33,428 nucleotides of DNA, from NCBI GenBank assembly GCA_002887195.1, contig PJAB01000223.1, positions 1-33,428 on the forward strand, written 5' to 3'. Position numbers and translations under genes: made by a program. This document shows, piece after piece, positions 17,096-27,082 of this stretch (within the stretch, counting starts at the first letter, position 1; every line of letters starts with the position of its first letter). The notes beneath the pieces are model-generated. The model was not told where the DNA came from. It saw nothing but the letters and a program-made list of their open reading frames with translations, and did no database searches. This DNA comes from Chrysochromulina parva. Taxonomy: Eukaryota; Haptophyta; Prymnesiales; Chrysochromulinaceae.

Positions 17096-18625
17096 TCAGT
17101 AGTCTATCGCACGGCCGGGGCCGGCGCGGTCGCCGCCGAGCTCGGCGATGGCCATGAAGCTGCGCGAGGGCAGCAACGGACGAGTACCCTTCGCGGTGCG
17201 GATGTGCGGCTCCTGTCCATAATCCAGAGTCCTGTGCTGTGGCTGCCTGAGCAGGATGGATTTTCGCTGGTCGACGGTGGGCACCAGGAACCCAATGCTA
17301 GTCCCACTGCCAAGCGCTGAGATGGTGTCCTTGTTCGAATGCGCCTCTGAGTAGACGTTGTCGAAGGATTCCGAGAGCATCTCGCCGCCGGTGAGGCTAT
17401 GCTTCGTCTTCTTCGTGAGCATGTCCGCCATCGCCTGGCTCTGCTTGATGCGCGCGGCCGCGTACGCGTCGCCAACAAAGGCGTCCTTGTACAGTTTCCC
17501 GCTCAGGTTGAGCTTCGCATCCCACGAGCTCAGCGCTGTCGCATCCTCTGTAAAGGACTTTTGCCACTCCACCGCGCGCAGGATGGATGCCGAAGTCGAC
17601 TTCTGCTTGATACCGGCCTCCGCTGGGTGCTTAAAGTCGTTGTACAAGAACTGAGCCTCATAGTTTAGGACCGCCGGATCGTTGGAGGTCCCTGCGTGGA
17701 CGGTGGTGTTGGCCGCTTGCGCCGCCTTGTACATCGCCTTGTAGCGCGCCTTTTCAGGACCGAGGTCACCCTCGTTTTTGCTGCTGCTGGCGGCCGCCTC
17801 ATCCACCTGGGCCGTCGCGGTCGGCGCCGACGGCGGCCTCGAGGCGGAAACGTGGCGCGTGGCAACGCCCGCAGGAGGTCGATCGCGGAACACAAAGTGC
17901 GATCCGATCAAGTCCGACGAGCGATGCATGCCGCTCAGCACAAACTCCTGAACGCACGTCTGCTTAGGCGCGACGATGGCCGACGAGGGTCGCGGCCTCC
18001 CGCGCAGCTCCTCCTCGGAAGGATAGCTGAGCTCTTTGATGTGCGGGATGTACCGCTTGCGGACTCCTGGTCCGAAGTCGTTTGGCACGGGCGTGTCATC
18101 CTTGAGGAGTCTGAAGCGCCCGTACTCCTCAGACTCAGTCCTCCCGGCCACTACCGGAGCGCGCTTGACCGCGTGCGAGGGCGGCGTGTGGATGCGAAAG
18201 CCAGAGGCGGGCTTCCAGCCGATAACCTGATGATTGGCATCCGGGTCTGAGCCGCTGACTGACGATGCCCGCTTGCTCCGCGTCATGAGGTTGGGTTGAC
18301 TCGTGCTGTTGTCGGACGCTGGCGCGCTCGCAAATAGGTCCTGCTTCTTTCTCAGGAGCGCGTGTGCTGAGGAGGTTCGACGCATATCCGACTCGCCGCC
18401 CCCAAGGGTGAGCGATGGTGCAGTCCCTGGACGGCCGAGCATCCTCAATAGCGGGCGGGACCGTCCGCGCTGCTTGCGTACCTGAAACAGTTTTTCTTGC
18501 AGAACCTTTTCGTATTCGGCCGTTAAATGACTAATCAGTTTCGTTGTCCATCCCGAAGAGCCGATTACCCCCCCCCCCCGAAGATTGGCTTGTCCCACCG
18601 CAGGGGGTTTTCCTGCAGTGGGCAT
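17096..18625 (-). CDS. Hypothetical 509-residue basic, Ser-rich protein
   Basis: Long frame from the ATG at 18625; family not recognised. Residues 1-30 are translated across a C12 homopolymer (18568-18579), so the true start may be further in, for example Met61 in MLGRPGTAPSLTLGG. A donor-like CAG|GTACGC occurs near residue 48, so a short first intron is possible. The middle has short Pro/Tyr/Arg segments (VPNDFGPGVRKRYIPHIKEL) between disordered Ser/Pro/Arg stretches. The last 200 residues look better folded and repeatedly contain short alternating motifs (YNDFKHPAEAGIKQKSTSAS, SSWDAKLNLSGKLYKDAFVG), a style seen in microtubule- or axoneme-associated proteins; that link is a guess. No signal peptide, membrane segment or catalytic motif. 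Confidence 0.7.
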   Translation of the reverse strand: MPTAGKPPAVGQANLRGGGVIGSSGWTTKLISHLTAEYEKVLQEKLFQVRKQRGRSRPLLRMLGRPGTAPSLTLGGGESDMRRTSSAHALLRKKQDLFASAPASDNSTSQPNLMTRSKRASSVSGSDPDANHQVIGWKPASGFRIHTPPSHAVKRAPVVAGRTESEEYGRFRLLKDDTPVPNDFGPGVRKRYIPHIKELSYPSEEELRGRPRPSSAIVAPKQTCVQEFVLSGMHRSSDLIGSHFVFRDRPPAGVATRHVSASRPPSAPTATAQVDEAAASSSKNEGDLGPEKARYKAMYKAAQAANTTVHAGTSNDPAVLNYEAQFLYNDFKHPAEAGIKQKSTSASILRAVEWQKSFTEDATALSSWDAKLNLSGKLYKDAFVGDAYAAARIKQSQAMADMLTKKTKHSLTGGEMLSESFDNVYSEAHSNKDTISALGSGTSIGFLVPTVDQRKSILLRQPQHRTLDYGQEPHIRTAKGTRPLLPSRSFMAIAELGGDRAGPGRAIDY

Positions 18626-19063
18626 TGTGACGAGCTTGATCCAACTAGGGGGAGTGGTCTGCTACATGTACTCTGCTTTATTTCATGTTTATTAGGGCCA
18701 TACTTAGGGCCCAACCCTACTTCTCCTGTTTGGGAATTGTATGCGACACCATTCTGGCTCGAAAACCAGTACGAAATGCTTCCTCACGTTTCCATACATG
18801 TAACGGTTGACGGATAACGCGCTCGCCCGAGGCGAAAACTTCTACCTTGGAAAGAAAGAAGAAGGAAAGGTGTGATCACCTTATGATCACCTCGCCGCCA
18901 GTGGAGGAGCGGCGCTCGAGGAGCCCCCGGAGGGCCAGCTGAGCTCGTTGAGCGTTGCCGCGTCCGCATCGCCCAGGGGACGCTCGACATGGCGTTGCTG
19001 GCTGCCGCGTTCGTGAGACCGTCCTGAGTGCCATTCTTAAGAAATACACTCTGCTGCAGAGCG
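18626..19063. other. Intergenic, relatively AT-rich
   Basis: 438 bp upstream of the hypothetical gene and downstream of the glycosyltransferase gene, both on the minus strand. It holds a short duplication (TGATCACCT at 18873 and 18884) but no gene that I can support. It probably contains the promoter of the minus-strand gene ending at 17096. Confidence 0.5.
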
Positions 19064-20251
19064 CTACCTGAGCTGCCTGCCGCGCATCTCCTGCAAATCG
19101 TACGCGTACGTGCGCCAATTGGGTGCCATCTGCTCCTCGGGGCGCACGGCCTGATTGGGAAAGTTGAGATTGTCTGCAGCGGGCGTGCGTACGTGCTCCC
19201 CAGAGCTGGCGATAGCGGCCGTCACCGCAAAGCTGCCGCCCGCAGTCACAAGCATCGGGGCATGCGCGATGCGGAACCAGTCCGCGTCGGTGCTGGCCGC
19301 GGCTGCGCGCGTGACGCGAGCTAATGGTATGGCGGCCCGCAGCTCAGCCTCTAGTTCGGACTGCAGCTGAGCAGACAGCCGCAGAGCCAGCTGTTTCCGC
19401 GTGCGGTTGGCGCGGTGCGGCGTAAACGAGTAACCATCGACATTGTCGAGGTGGAGCACGCCGCCGTCCATGATTTCCACGACGGTCGGGCGCAGCGACG
19501 CGGCCGCGGCGGCCAAGTCGGCAGGCGGGATGCACCACGAGTTGGTCACAAAGTCGCCGAGACGGTAGTGAACGACAAGGTGGCGTGCGCCGCCTTCATA
19601 AGTCTGGCGCACCAGCGCCGAGTCGAACTGCGCCGCGTATGTCCTCATCGCGGCGCGAAGGTCGTGGCGCAGATGTGGCATCAGAATGCGAATTGTCGGG
19701 TAGCTGTACAAGCCCCAGCTCTGATGTTTGGCTCTCTCGGCGAGCGCCTTCTGGCCCTGTGCGGCGGGCACATTCACCTGGTCGAGACGCGATGCGAGGT
19801 ATCGGGCGAAACACGGCTCCATGCCACAGCTCAGGCTGATGAGCTGACTGAGCGACACGCCGCTGCCGAGCCCAGCAAAATACCACGCATCGATGAAATT
19901 GCCCAGCCGCGGGCTCATTCCCGAGGGCGGCTTTGACGCGTCCGGCTCGAAAACCTTCAATGAGGCTTTAGCCGATGTGAGGTTCTGCGCTCCCTCACCA
20001 TATTCGGTCTCGGTGCCACTCGCACCTACCGGCCGCAAATGCCGGCACTCCCACCCGCACGTGCCAATACAGCCATGCGGTCGGCATTGCGCAAAGCGCA
20101 CGCCGGGTGCCTTTGTGTAGCACTGCGACCGCGCTGAGCAGCACCACCGTGACGCGTAGCAATTGTGGTAGTCCGCGCTGCACTGACCCGTTCCTACTTT
20201 GCCCTGACCATCAGCTGCGGTTGCCGCGACGCCAGCGAGAGCCGTGCCCAT
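19064..20251 (-). CDS. Cys-rich secreted module plus probable glycosyltransferase (fucosyltransferase-like)
   Basis: A 395-residue protein in two parts. Residues 24-69 hold nine Cys in the pattern CSADYHNCYASRWCC...CYTK...CR..C...C...C, matching the small Cys-rich, carbohydrate-binding-like module common in algal secreted enzymes. The rest resembles Golgi or secreted glycosyltransferases of the fucosyltransferase fold: HLVVHYRLGDF (about 224-234) carries the sugar-nucleotide-binding R-x-G-D, and DADWFRIAHAPMLVTAGGSF (322-341) resembles the late motif in which an acidic residue precedes an Ala-rich strand and a Ser-Phe. The frame begins with MGTALAGVAATAADG, too weak for a signal peptide, so a first exon may lie upstream in 20252-20698. 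Family placement is tentative; the donor and acceptor sugars cannot be read from the sequence. Confidence 0.7.
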   Translation of the reverse strand: MGTALAGVAATAADGQGKVGTGQCSADYHNCYASRWCCSARSQCYTKAPGVRFAQCRPHGCIGTCGWECRHLRPVGASGTETEYGEGAQNLTSAKASLKVFEPDASKPPSGMSPRLGNFIDAWYFAGLGSGVSLSQLISLSCGMEPCFARYLASRLDQVNVPAAQGQKALAERAKHQSWGLYSYPTIRILMPHLRHDLRAAMRTYAAQFDSALVRQTYEGGARHLVVHYRLGDFVTNSWCIPPADLAAAAASLRPTVVEIMDGGVLHLDNVDGYSFTPHRANRTRKQLALRLSAQLQSELEAELRAAIPLARVTRAAAASTDADWFRIAHAPMLVTAGGSFAVTAAIASSGEHVRTPAADNLNFPNQAVRPEEQMAPNWRTYAYDLQEMRGRQLR

Positions 20252-20698
20252 CTCTCGGTAGCTCGGTTCACCTCAAATCCTCATCAATTCAGACACTTTC
20301 ACAGTGAAATGCCTCTCACTTAGGATTCAGCATGCCGACCCACACGTCCAGGGGGCAAGTAACGCCCGTGCTTGAAAATCAGTCTGGAGCATGGTGGCAC
20401 ACTAGGGGAGGGGTCGAGGGGTGAACTGTCAAGGTACAAGGACGTCCTTCTCCTTGGCGGTCCACTCAATAGCGTTAATAGTACGCTGTGACTCCGTTTC
20501 CGTATTTTGACGGCGAGAGAGCTACCGGGCGTGTGTGCTGGTGTAGTTTTCGCTTTACGATTACGTGTCATCTTTCATCGCGACGCGATGCCAACCAGTG
20601 GTTTCGTCCCGAGCTTTTGTCTCCTGTACCGCCCAGTGGGGCGGTCCCACAACAGCTACACGAGCGCGAGCACGTGCGTGCGTGCCCTGACTATCAAG
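20252..20698. other. Intergenic / possible missing 5' exon region
   Basis: 447 bp between two minus-strand genes: 5' of the glycosyltransferase gene and 3' of the HAD gene. Nothing clearly coding; I looked for a signal-peptide exon and found no convincing hydrophobic ATG-led stretch. Confidence 0.4.
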
Positions 20699-21673
20699 TC
20701 AAATCCCAAGGCACCGTTTGATGTCGAGCCAGCTTTGCGCTTCGAAGACGACCTCACGCCGCGCCTCGGTGCCGATCAGATCCTGCTGGTCGAGCGGCTC
20801 GATCACGAGGCCAAAGCGCTCTGCAATCTCCCGCGACCACCCAGACTCACCGATGAGGATCCCGACGTCGGCCGCCAACATGGCGAGCAGGTCCGTCGCG
20901 CTATCGCCCACGTAAACCACCAGGGGTCTGTGGCCACCCTCGGCGGACGCCGACGCCGAGGACTCGCGCACTTCTTTGACGAGCTGTTCGATGATCTCCC
21001 GCTTGGCCACGGCGCCGTTGACAGTGTTGGAAACGCGCCCACTCGCCTCGTCGATGCTGTTACACCACACGTCGGCGGGAGGCGGGGTGGACTTGAGCAC
21101 CGGCAGCAACGCGTGGATCACCGGCGGGCACCAGTTGAGTGACAGAATGCCGAGCCGCCAGCCGCAAGCGAGCGCACCCGCGAGCGTCTGCTCGCAGCCC
21201 TCGCGAAGCGCAGGTACCTGGCAAGGCGCGGCGCTCGGCTGCGCTCGCCATTCAGCGATCGCGGGCGCCACGCTCGCAGCGGCAATTCCGGCAAGAACAC
21301 CAGTTTGCGAAAGCTCTTCAGTGATTGTGTTGGATATTTGATCCATGGATGCCAGCGCCGCCTCGAGGCCCTCAGCATCAAAGGAAACTGCCGCGCCAAC
21401 GTCGGCGCGCTGTGCACGTATAGTATCCTTGCACTGGCTGAGCTGTGAGATATACCTCTCCTCCAGCTCGCGGAAGCGCAGAAGCCCTGCTGTTGCGCCA
21501 CCTTGCCCGCGGGCAGCAAGGTGGGGTACGAGCGGCGTCGTGTCGATGGCGGTGACAGTACCATCGAAATCTGTAATGAGGATGGATGGTGGTAGTGTGC
21601 GTGTCCCTGCGACCGCCGCTGCCATCGCGCTTGTACGAGTCACGAGCGTGAGTGCAGATGCGCCGAATCGCAT
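20699..21673 (-). CDS. HAD-superfamily phosphatase, thiamine monophosphate phosphatase (TH2 HAD domain) type
   Basis: A 324-residue HAD hydrolase. Motif I is DFDGTVTAIDT (nucleophile Asp35, acid/base Asp37). Motif II is GILSLNWCPPVI with its Ser; a Lys occurs in NGAVAKREI. Motif III/IV is VVYVGDSATDLLAMLAADVG, followed by GILIGESGWSREIAERFG and VIEPL. The order and wording match the C-terminal HAD domain of plant TH2 (thiamine monophosphate phosphatase, normally fused to a TENA domain) and its fungal relatives, including the long cap with Glu/Leu/Ala helices between motifs I and II. Here the HAD domain stands alone. The first 30 residues (MRFGASALTLVTRTSAMAAA) are Ser/Thr/Arg-rich and could be an organelle-targeting peptide. 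The expected reaction is thiamine monophosphate to thiamine, by family inference; other small phosphomonoesters are possible. Confidence 0.8.
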   Translation of the reverse strand: MRFGASALTLVTRTSAMAAAVAGTRTLPPSILITDFDGTVTAIDTTPLVPHLAARGQGGATAGLLRFRELEERYISQLSQCKDTIRAQRADVGAAVSFDAEGLEAALASMDQISNTITEELSQTGVLAGIAAASVAPAIAEWRAQPSAAPCQVPALREGCEQTLAGALACGWRLGILSLNWCPPVIHALLPVLKSTPPPADVWCNSIDEASGRVSNTVNGAVAKREIIEQLVKEVRESSASASAEGGHRPLVVYVGDSATDLLAMLAADVGILIGESGWSREIAERFGLVIEPLDQQDLIGTEARREVVFEAQSWLDIKRCLGI

Positions 21674-22056
21674 GCGCCGCGGAGAAAAAAACTCTACTTA
21701 GAACACCCGGTATGAACACACCACTGCCCTTCGAAACATGGCTGTGAACAGCGATTTAGTCTTTCAACCGGGCAACCGGTGCAACCGGTGCAACTAGTTC
21801 AACTCCTCAACCGGAGCAACCGGTGCATCTGGCTCCACTTTCCCTACGAAAAGCAGAAACAATCTAACGTCTCCGAACCCTTGGCAGTCCTCTTTCATTT
21901 GTCATCCCGCGCTGATTGTCCGGGAGAGTGGAGCCTGACCCCCCTCCAACTCCCTGCGCTGTGCGTCTGTGCCACTCTGTGGGCGCGGTGATCCCTACCC
22001 TTCTGCTCGTCGCTCTCGGCTGGAGGCGATGGTGGCGCGCTGCCTGGTCCATCTCA
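21674..22056. other. Intergenic with GCAACCGGT repeats
   Basis: 383 bp between minus-strand genes. GCAACCGGT occurs at 21772, 21781 and 21816, with degenerate CAACTAGTTCAACTCCTCAACCG between. No gene seen. Confidence 0.6.
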
Positions 22057-25000
22057 TCACACGCACTCATCGGCGCTCGCGTCGGCGTCGCTTTCCACGC
22101 CCATTAGGATGGATGGATTGGTTGCTGCGTCTGCTGCCGAGCCGGCCTCGACGGTTTCCTGCTTGGCCTGGCCGTCCATCGACGATTCCGTCGTTACGCG
22201 CGCCCTTAGCGAGGCCGTCGTCGCCTCCTCCTTGACCTCCTCCAGGGCCGTCGTGAGCACGGCCTCGAGCGCTGTAACGAGCTCTGTCCTCTTCTTGTGC
22301 CGCTTCGGCGGCTGCTCACTGAGCAGACAGGACTTTATGTGACTGTTGCGAGCAGCCACGTTCTTGTGGTGGTCGAAGGGCTTGGCGCACTTGGGGCACG
22401 GCAGCTGCGGAGCGAGGAGCGTGCTGCGGCTCTTGTGCGCCGACTTCAATAGTGGCGGCAGCTCGAGCGGCTTCGCCACAGCAGCTGCCTCTAGAGACCC
22501 CGTCAGAGGCTCTCCCAGAGGCACCGCCGGCAGTGGCAGCGCTGCATTCTCGAGGCTGCGCTGTGCCTTGGTTGATGTCCTGCTCTTCTCGCGCCGCTCA
22601 CGCTTCTTCTCAGCCTGATTATGTTTGGGTAGAGGATGCCCCTTCAGCTCACAAGACGCCGCCTCCCTTGCTCGAGCATCGCCGCTGCGATCCATCTCTT
22701 CGTCGTCCTCATCGCGGTCCTCATCGCCGTCCTCGGGGCGCTCGGCCTCCAACGCGAGCGCCTCGACGTCTTCCGCAGAGGGCAGCAGCCCGTGCAGCTC
22801 CACCTCGAGATTGCGCTGGGCGCTGAGAGTGGAGGGTCGTGGCCCTTGCAACTCTCTCTCGAGGAGCCGCGCCTCCACAGCTGACTCGAGCTGCTGGAAT
22901 GTCGCCGCGTCCTCGAGTACATCGCCATGCCGCAAGATCTCGGAGAGCGCAGGCGACAAGCCGAGCGCCTCGGAAAAGAGAGGTGAGACGGCGCACGCAT
23001 CGGGCGCCGCCGTCGCGACTGCCGCCCGGCCGCTCGGCGAACACACTGCCGCGGCTGACACGGCCCAGTCACTGCATGAGATGGCCCTTGTGACAGCCTC
23101 CGCAAAAACCTCAATCGCTGAACCTGCCGCTGCAAGAGGCGGCGAAGCAAATGGCAGAACCGTGGAGGTGCTCACGCCGGTGCAGGCGCTCACGGCAGAG
23201 GGCGACGACTCTTCCTCGAAGAGCCTCAGCAAGTCGTTCGAGCGCATGGGCGGGGGCGCCCAGGGCGGCCGCGCTAGCGGGGCGAGCGGCTCGAGCGAGG
23301 GCATCGGCGTCATTGACGAGGGCGTGTTCACTTGCGAGGGTGTGAGCGGCGATGGCAGCGGCGGCTCGGCGATCCGGGGAAGCTCGTTGTCAACGCGATC
23401 CGGGAAAGCACGTAGGGACGGCGTGCCCCGGCTGTGGCGCTCTGCTGAGCATTGCGATGCTTGGGACACGCAGTGGGTCGCAAGATGCGGCCGTGCGTCG
23501 ATCGAGGCCTTGGCGTCGAGCTGCTCTGCTTCCACTGCTATGGCCGCTGTTGCCTGGTCCGCCTTGGCCTTCTTGCTCGCTGCCTTGCTCCTTACCTTTG
23601 CCGCCTTGCCTGTTGCCTTTGCCTCATTTGCAGCCTCCTTATCCACCACATCGTCCGGTGACGTCTTGATCACCTTGCGAGCAGCTTTCTTCTCAAGCAC
23701 GGCTGCTGGCTCGCTCGTGCCCCCTCTCAGCTGCTCCTGCGGTTGCGGCAGCTGCAGCGGCAGCGTGTCGTAGCAGAACAGGTCGGTCAGGCTAACCGTC
23801 GGGAACAGGCTCGCTCTCTCAGCAGCCGCTGCAGCGGTGGCCTTGGCGCGCCGGCTGGCTCGGCCGTCGGGCAGCGCCCCAACGAGCTTGGAGCTCACGA
23901 CGTCAAACAGCAGCGCCTGTGTCTCCCTCTCCATCGACATGGCCTTGGAGCGCTTCGACCCCCTTGCGTCGCTCGGCCCCTTGGGATCTTGGCCGAAGAT
24001 CGTGAAGCACGCCTTTCGGATCTTTCCCTGGCCGCCGAATCGAATCTTGTCAAGGCAAGATACGCACTTGCCGCAGGCATTGCCGTTCGGAACGTCGTCG
24101 TCGTCGTCGTCGCCACCCGCGCTCACGTATGCGCTCGCACGAGCTCCGCTCGAATCTGAGCGACTGCTCTCGGCCTGGCTCGAGTCGCTCTCCTTCACAG
24201 GCACATCCCGCACATGCCCGAGAGACAGGGGCAGGGCGAGTACGGGCACTGAAGAAGCGCCCGCATGCTCGACCGCAACGGTCGCATCGGGCGAGGACGA
24301 GGGCAATTGCAGCCGCGACATGAAGGGCGACGGCGGCATGGAGGGCGGCGGCTCGCTCGACGAATCGACGTGCGAGGTCAAGGTGGATGAGACAGACGGT
24401 CGCGAAGTTGCAGGCGAGGGGAGAACGGCGCTCTGCTTCTTGCTTTTCGCTCTACTTCCTCGGCCATGTCCAGGCCAATCCCTCGCTGCCAGCGGTGGAT
24501 GTGCTGCCGCAGGCGCCGCCGCCGCCGCTGATGCGTCTGCGGGCGCCGCTCTAGCCTGCTCGGCGGCTTGCTGAGCGTGCGCTGTGGCGTACATGAGGTC
24601 GTCTTTCGCTGGCGACACGCCATCGAGCACCTCCAGCAGAGTGAGACCCTCGTCTTTGCCCTCGTCCACTTCTTCCTCGTCGTTCTCCTCCGTGCTTGGA
24701 TGGGCTGGTGGTGGGATGGAGTCCGCCTGGAGCTCTGCTGCTTGGGCCTCCATTGATGCGAGCATTCCGAATGCGAGCACTCCGAATGCACGAGGCTCGC
24801 ACATGGCGGGGCTCGCCGTTGGGCTGGGCCATGGCGTGTCACGCCACGCGGCACCTGACGGCGGCGCGTTGCCCGCACGGCTCACTGAGCGGCTTGCGCT
24901 CGGCGAGCAGCTGGGCTGCCGGCTGAGGGGGAGGAGGATCGATGAAGCATTCGAACCGGGCATCGACCACGGCACCGAGATCACAAACGGCTGCGGTGGC

Positions 25001-25830
25001 TGGAGACCGCATGGAGACTGCACCGTACGCGCTTCCGAGACGGCGCTCTTGCGCTTGGCGCGGGAGCTGAGCACCGCACCGCCAGCTGTGCGCACACTTG
25101 CACCCGACGATGGGCCCGAAGGGGGCACGGAATGCGGGGGCATGGATGGGGTGGCTGCTGCTGACGTTTGCGGCTTCATCCGCGTTGGGACACTGGGTGT
25201 CGCCAACGAAACCTCAGCTGCAGTTGCGAACTTGGGAGCCGGCGTCTCGATACGCACGCTCGTTGACGTCGTCGCGTCGAAGGAAAACGAACCCCCGGCG
25301 AACAGGTCCTTGTCGTCAAAGAGAGTGCCATTCGTGGGCGTGCGCACACGCAGCAGCGTTGCAAGTGCTCTGTGGGACGAGGCGCACACGTGCATGATTT
25401 AGTGTCTGGGGCTTTCATGTGTGATGGGCACACCCTCGGCGGGATGTCGGGGGGTGCGTGAGTGTTCGAATCGCATCCATGCGCACGGCTTTCCGAGTAC
25501 TGCAATGACAGGCTGCGGCTTGACGATTGGCGCGGCCACTGGCTTCACCATGCAGGACTCGAGCAACGGTTGGGCAGCAAGATCAGCGAGTGATGCATCC
25601 ATGCCGTCCTCGGCGATGGTAACGCCCTGGTCGGAAGCAGCACGAGGGCTTGCTCGCGAGGAGCGGCCGCTCGTGGGCCCATAGGGGTCATGGGGACTGT
25701 ACGGCGTGAACCGCGTCGTGCCGACCGACCCAGCGGGGCTGGTGAGTGGCCGGAAGGTGCCGAATCCAAGCTTGTAGTTCGAATGCGCAAGCACTCGAGC
25801 ACCTGGTTCGACTGGCGTGCCCTCCGCCAT
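22057..25830 (-). CDS. Half-CXXC and C2HC zinc-finger protein, two exons
   Basis: Spliced as 25830-25487 and 25369-22057 (phase 2), giving about 1,218 residues. Exon 1 starts at the ATG at 25830 (MAEGTPVEPGARVLAHSNYKLGFGTFRP). The middle holds a CXXC-type finger at about 547-570: ACGKCVSCLDKIRFGGQGKIRKAC, with CxxCxxC and the diagnostic KFGG-like RFGG followed by a basic patch. Only four Cys of the canonical eight are present. Acidic runs (EENDEEEVDEGKDEG; DDDDD) precede it and Lys-rich basic segments follow. Near the C-terminus, LPCPKCAKPFDHHKNVAARN with HIKSC (about 1106-1130) is a C2HC finger. The rest is Ser/Pro/Ala low complexity. CXXC fingers of this type bind CpG-containing DNA in animals, so a nuclear DNA-binding role is inferred. 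No enzyme domain is present. Confidence 0.75.
25370..25486 (-). other. Predicted intron in the CXXC gene
   Basis: 117 bp on the minus strand, donor AAGCC|GTGCGC and acceptor TCCCACAG|AGCACTTGC. Exon 1 ends after two bases of a codon and exon 2 supplies the third (CC|A, Pro), so the frames join. Without splicing, exon 1 ends at a stop near 25399. Confidence 0.6.
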
Positions 25831-26593
25831 GGCGTTGAGGGGCGGGAATCGCGCGACTGTCCGTTCATTCCAGTATCCAGATGACCGCAGAAAAATGTGC
25901 ATGCATTTCTTTCTGCGGGTCCTATCTAGCGCACACAATGAAGTACTCGAGTACATATCTAGCTCGGCTCACGCTGTCGCCATACGGCACGACGCCCCCC
26001 CATCCGGGGACATGCCGTGAAACGTATCGAAAAATCCTCGCCCCTTGGTGGTTGTTTTCTTCAACCTCCCGAAATTCGGTACCCGAACTTCCCCTACGGA
26101 AAGGGGGGGTTCGATGTGTCAGGGGGGGGTAAGGGTGTCACCGGGTGTCATCAAACTGATGAACCCCGGGCCGTATTGGCCGTTATACTTGTGGCGGGGC
26201 CCCGCTCGTAGGGAAGGGAGGGTCCAACGAACCGCCCCCTGCCACACGATCGGGGGAGTTTCTAGCCACCCGATGGTCGCCCGCCTCGTTAGGTACGGTC
26301 CGGTGAGACAAAAAAAGACAAACTTTTCTTAGCTCGGCCTATCAGGCTTTGAAAGCGCCTCTGCGTTAACAAATAGTGGTACTGCAGCGCGGGGGGCGTC
26401 CGAGCGATGCTGTGCTGCGCGCGCTGAAGAACACAGCCCAAACCCTTGACTACCGTGAGCGTGCTGGCTGACGATGGAATGCACGGGCGGGCCGCAAATG
26501 CATTGCCGAGATTGGACTTGGCTGTTCATGGCAGCCGATGGCGACGACTGCTCGCGGAGGAACCCTGCTGTACTCGGCTCCAATCGCACCTCA
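25831..26593. other. Long intergenic region with G runs
   Basis: 763 bp upstream of the CXXC gene and downstream of the EF-hand gene, both on the minus strand. G7 and G8 runs lie at about 26104-26128, and the stretch 25980-26330 has base use unlike the neighbouring genes. Two short overlapping plus-strand frames show no recognisable domain. It may be the remnant of something else, but I cannot name it. Confidence 0.4.
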
Positions 26594-27082
26594 TTACAGG
26601 TACCCCTCCTTGTGCACGGTCGGCAAGTCGCTTTTGATGACCGCCATGTAGTCCTTTAGCCGTACAGTGCCGTCCGAGCCCGCTGCGACCTTAAGCACAG
26701 AGTCCACCTGCGCCTCCGACAACTTGGAGCCCGCAGTCGCCGACAAGATGGGCCGCAGCTCCGAAACGCTGATGGAGCCGCTCCCGTCCTTGTCTAACGC
26801 CTTGAAGGCGCGGTTGCACATGTCGTCTACGTTGATGTTGGCAATGATCGGGCCCATGTACTCCTTGAAGGTGTGAAACGAGATGAACCGTCCAGGTGCG
26901 TCACTGTCTGTCAACTCGCTCAAAATCTCAGAGAGCGTCAACTCATCCACCTCCTGGCCGAGCAGCTTGCACATCAAGTAGTTGAGCTCCCTGATCTCGA
27001 CGCCTCCGGACCCGTTCTTGTCCATCATGACAAACACATTCATCAGCTCCTGCTCCTGCGCAGTTGTGAGCTTGGCCGACAT
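26594..27082 (-). CDS. EF-hand calcium-binding protein (calmodulin/centrin-like)
   Basis: A 162-residue protein of the four-EF-hand class. The ATG at 27082 (MSAKLTTAQEQELMNVFVMM) is chosen because the longer frame starts with TTG. EF1 is complete (DKNGSGGVEIRE) and EF3 is complete (DKDGSGSISVSE), both with Asp at 1, Gly at 6 and Glu at 12. EF2 is degenerate (DSDAPGRFISFH) and EF4 is reduced (GSDGTVRLKDY). Two calcium sites are therefore expected. The helix-loop-helix layout and length resemble calmodulin and centrin, but the sequence is not either canonical protein. Cytosolic, without signal peptide; partners are unknown. Confidence 0.9.
   Translation of the reverse strand: MSAKLTTAQEQELMNVFVMMDKNGSGGVEIRELNYLMCKLLGQEVDELTLSEILSELTDSDAPGRFISFHTFKEYMGPIIANINVDDMCNRAFKALDKDGSGSISVSELRPILSATAGSKLSEAQVDSVLKVAAGSDGTVRLKDYMAVIKSDLPTVHKEGYL

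Noticed and set aside
16847..17320. Plus-strand frame with Arg-Ser-Pro repeats
   Set aside because: The repeats come from the 9-bp microsatellite and the frame overlaps the 3' end of the minus-strand gene.
26017..26332. Two overlapping plus-strand frames
   Set aside because: Short, overlapping, crossing homopolymer runs and without any recognisable motif.
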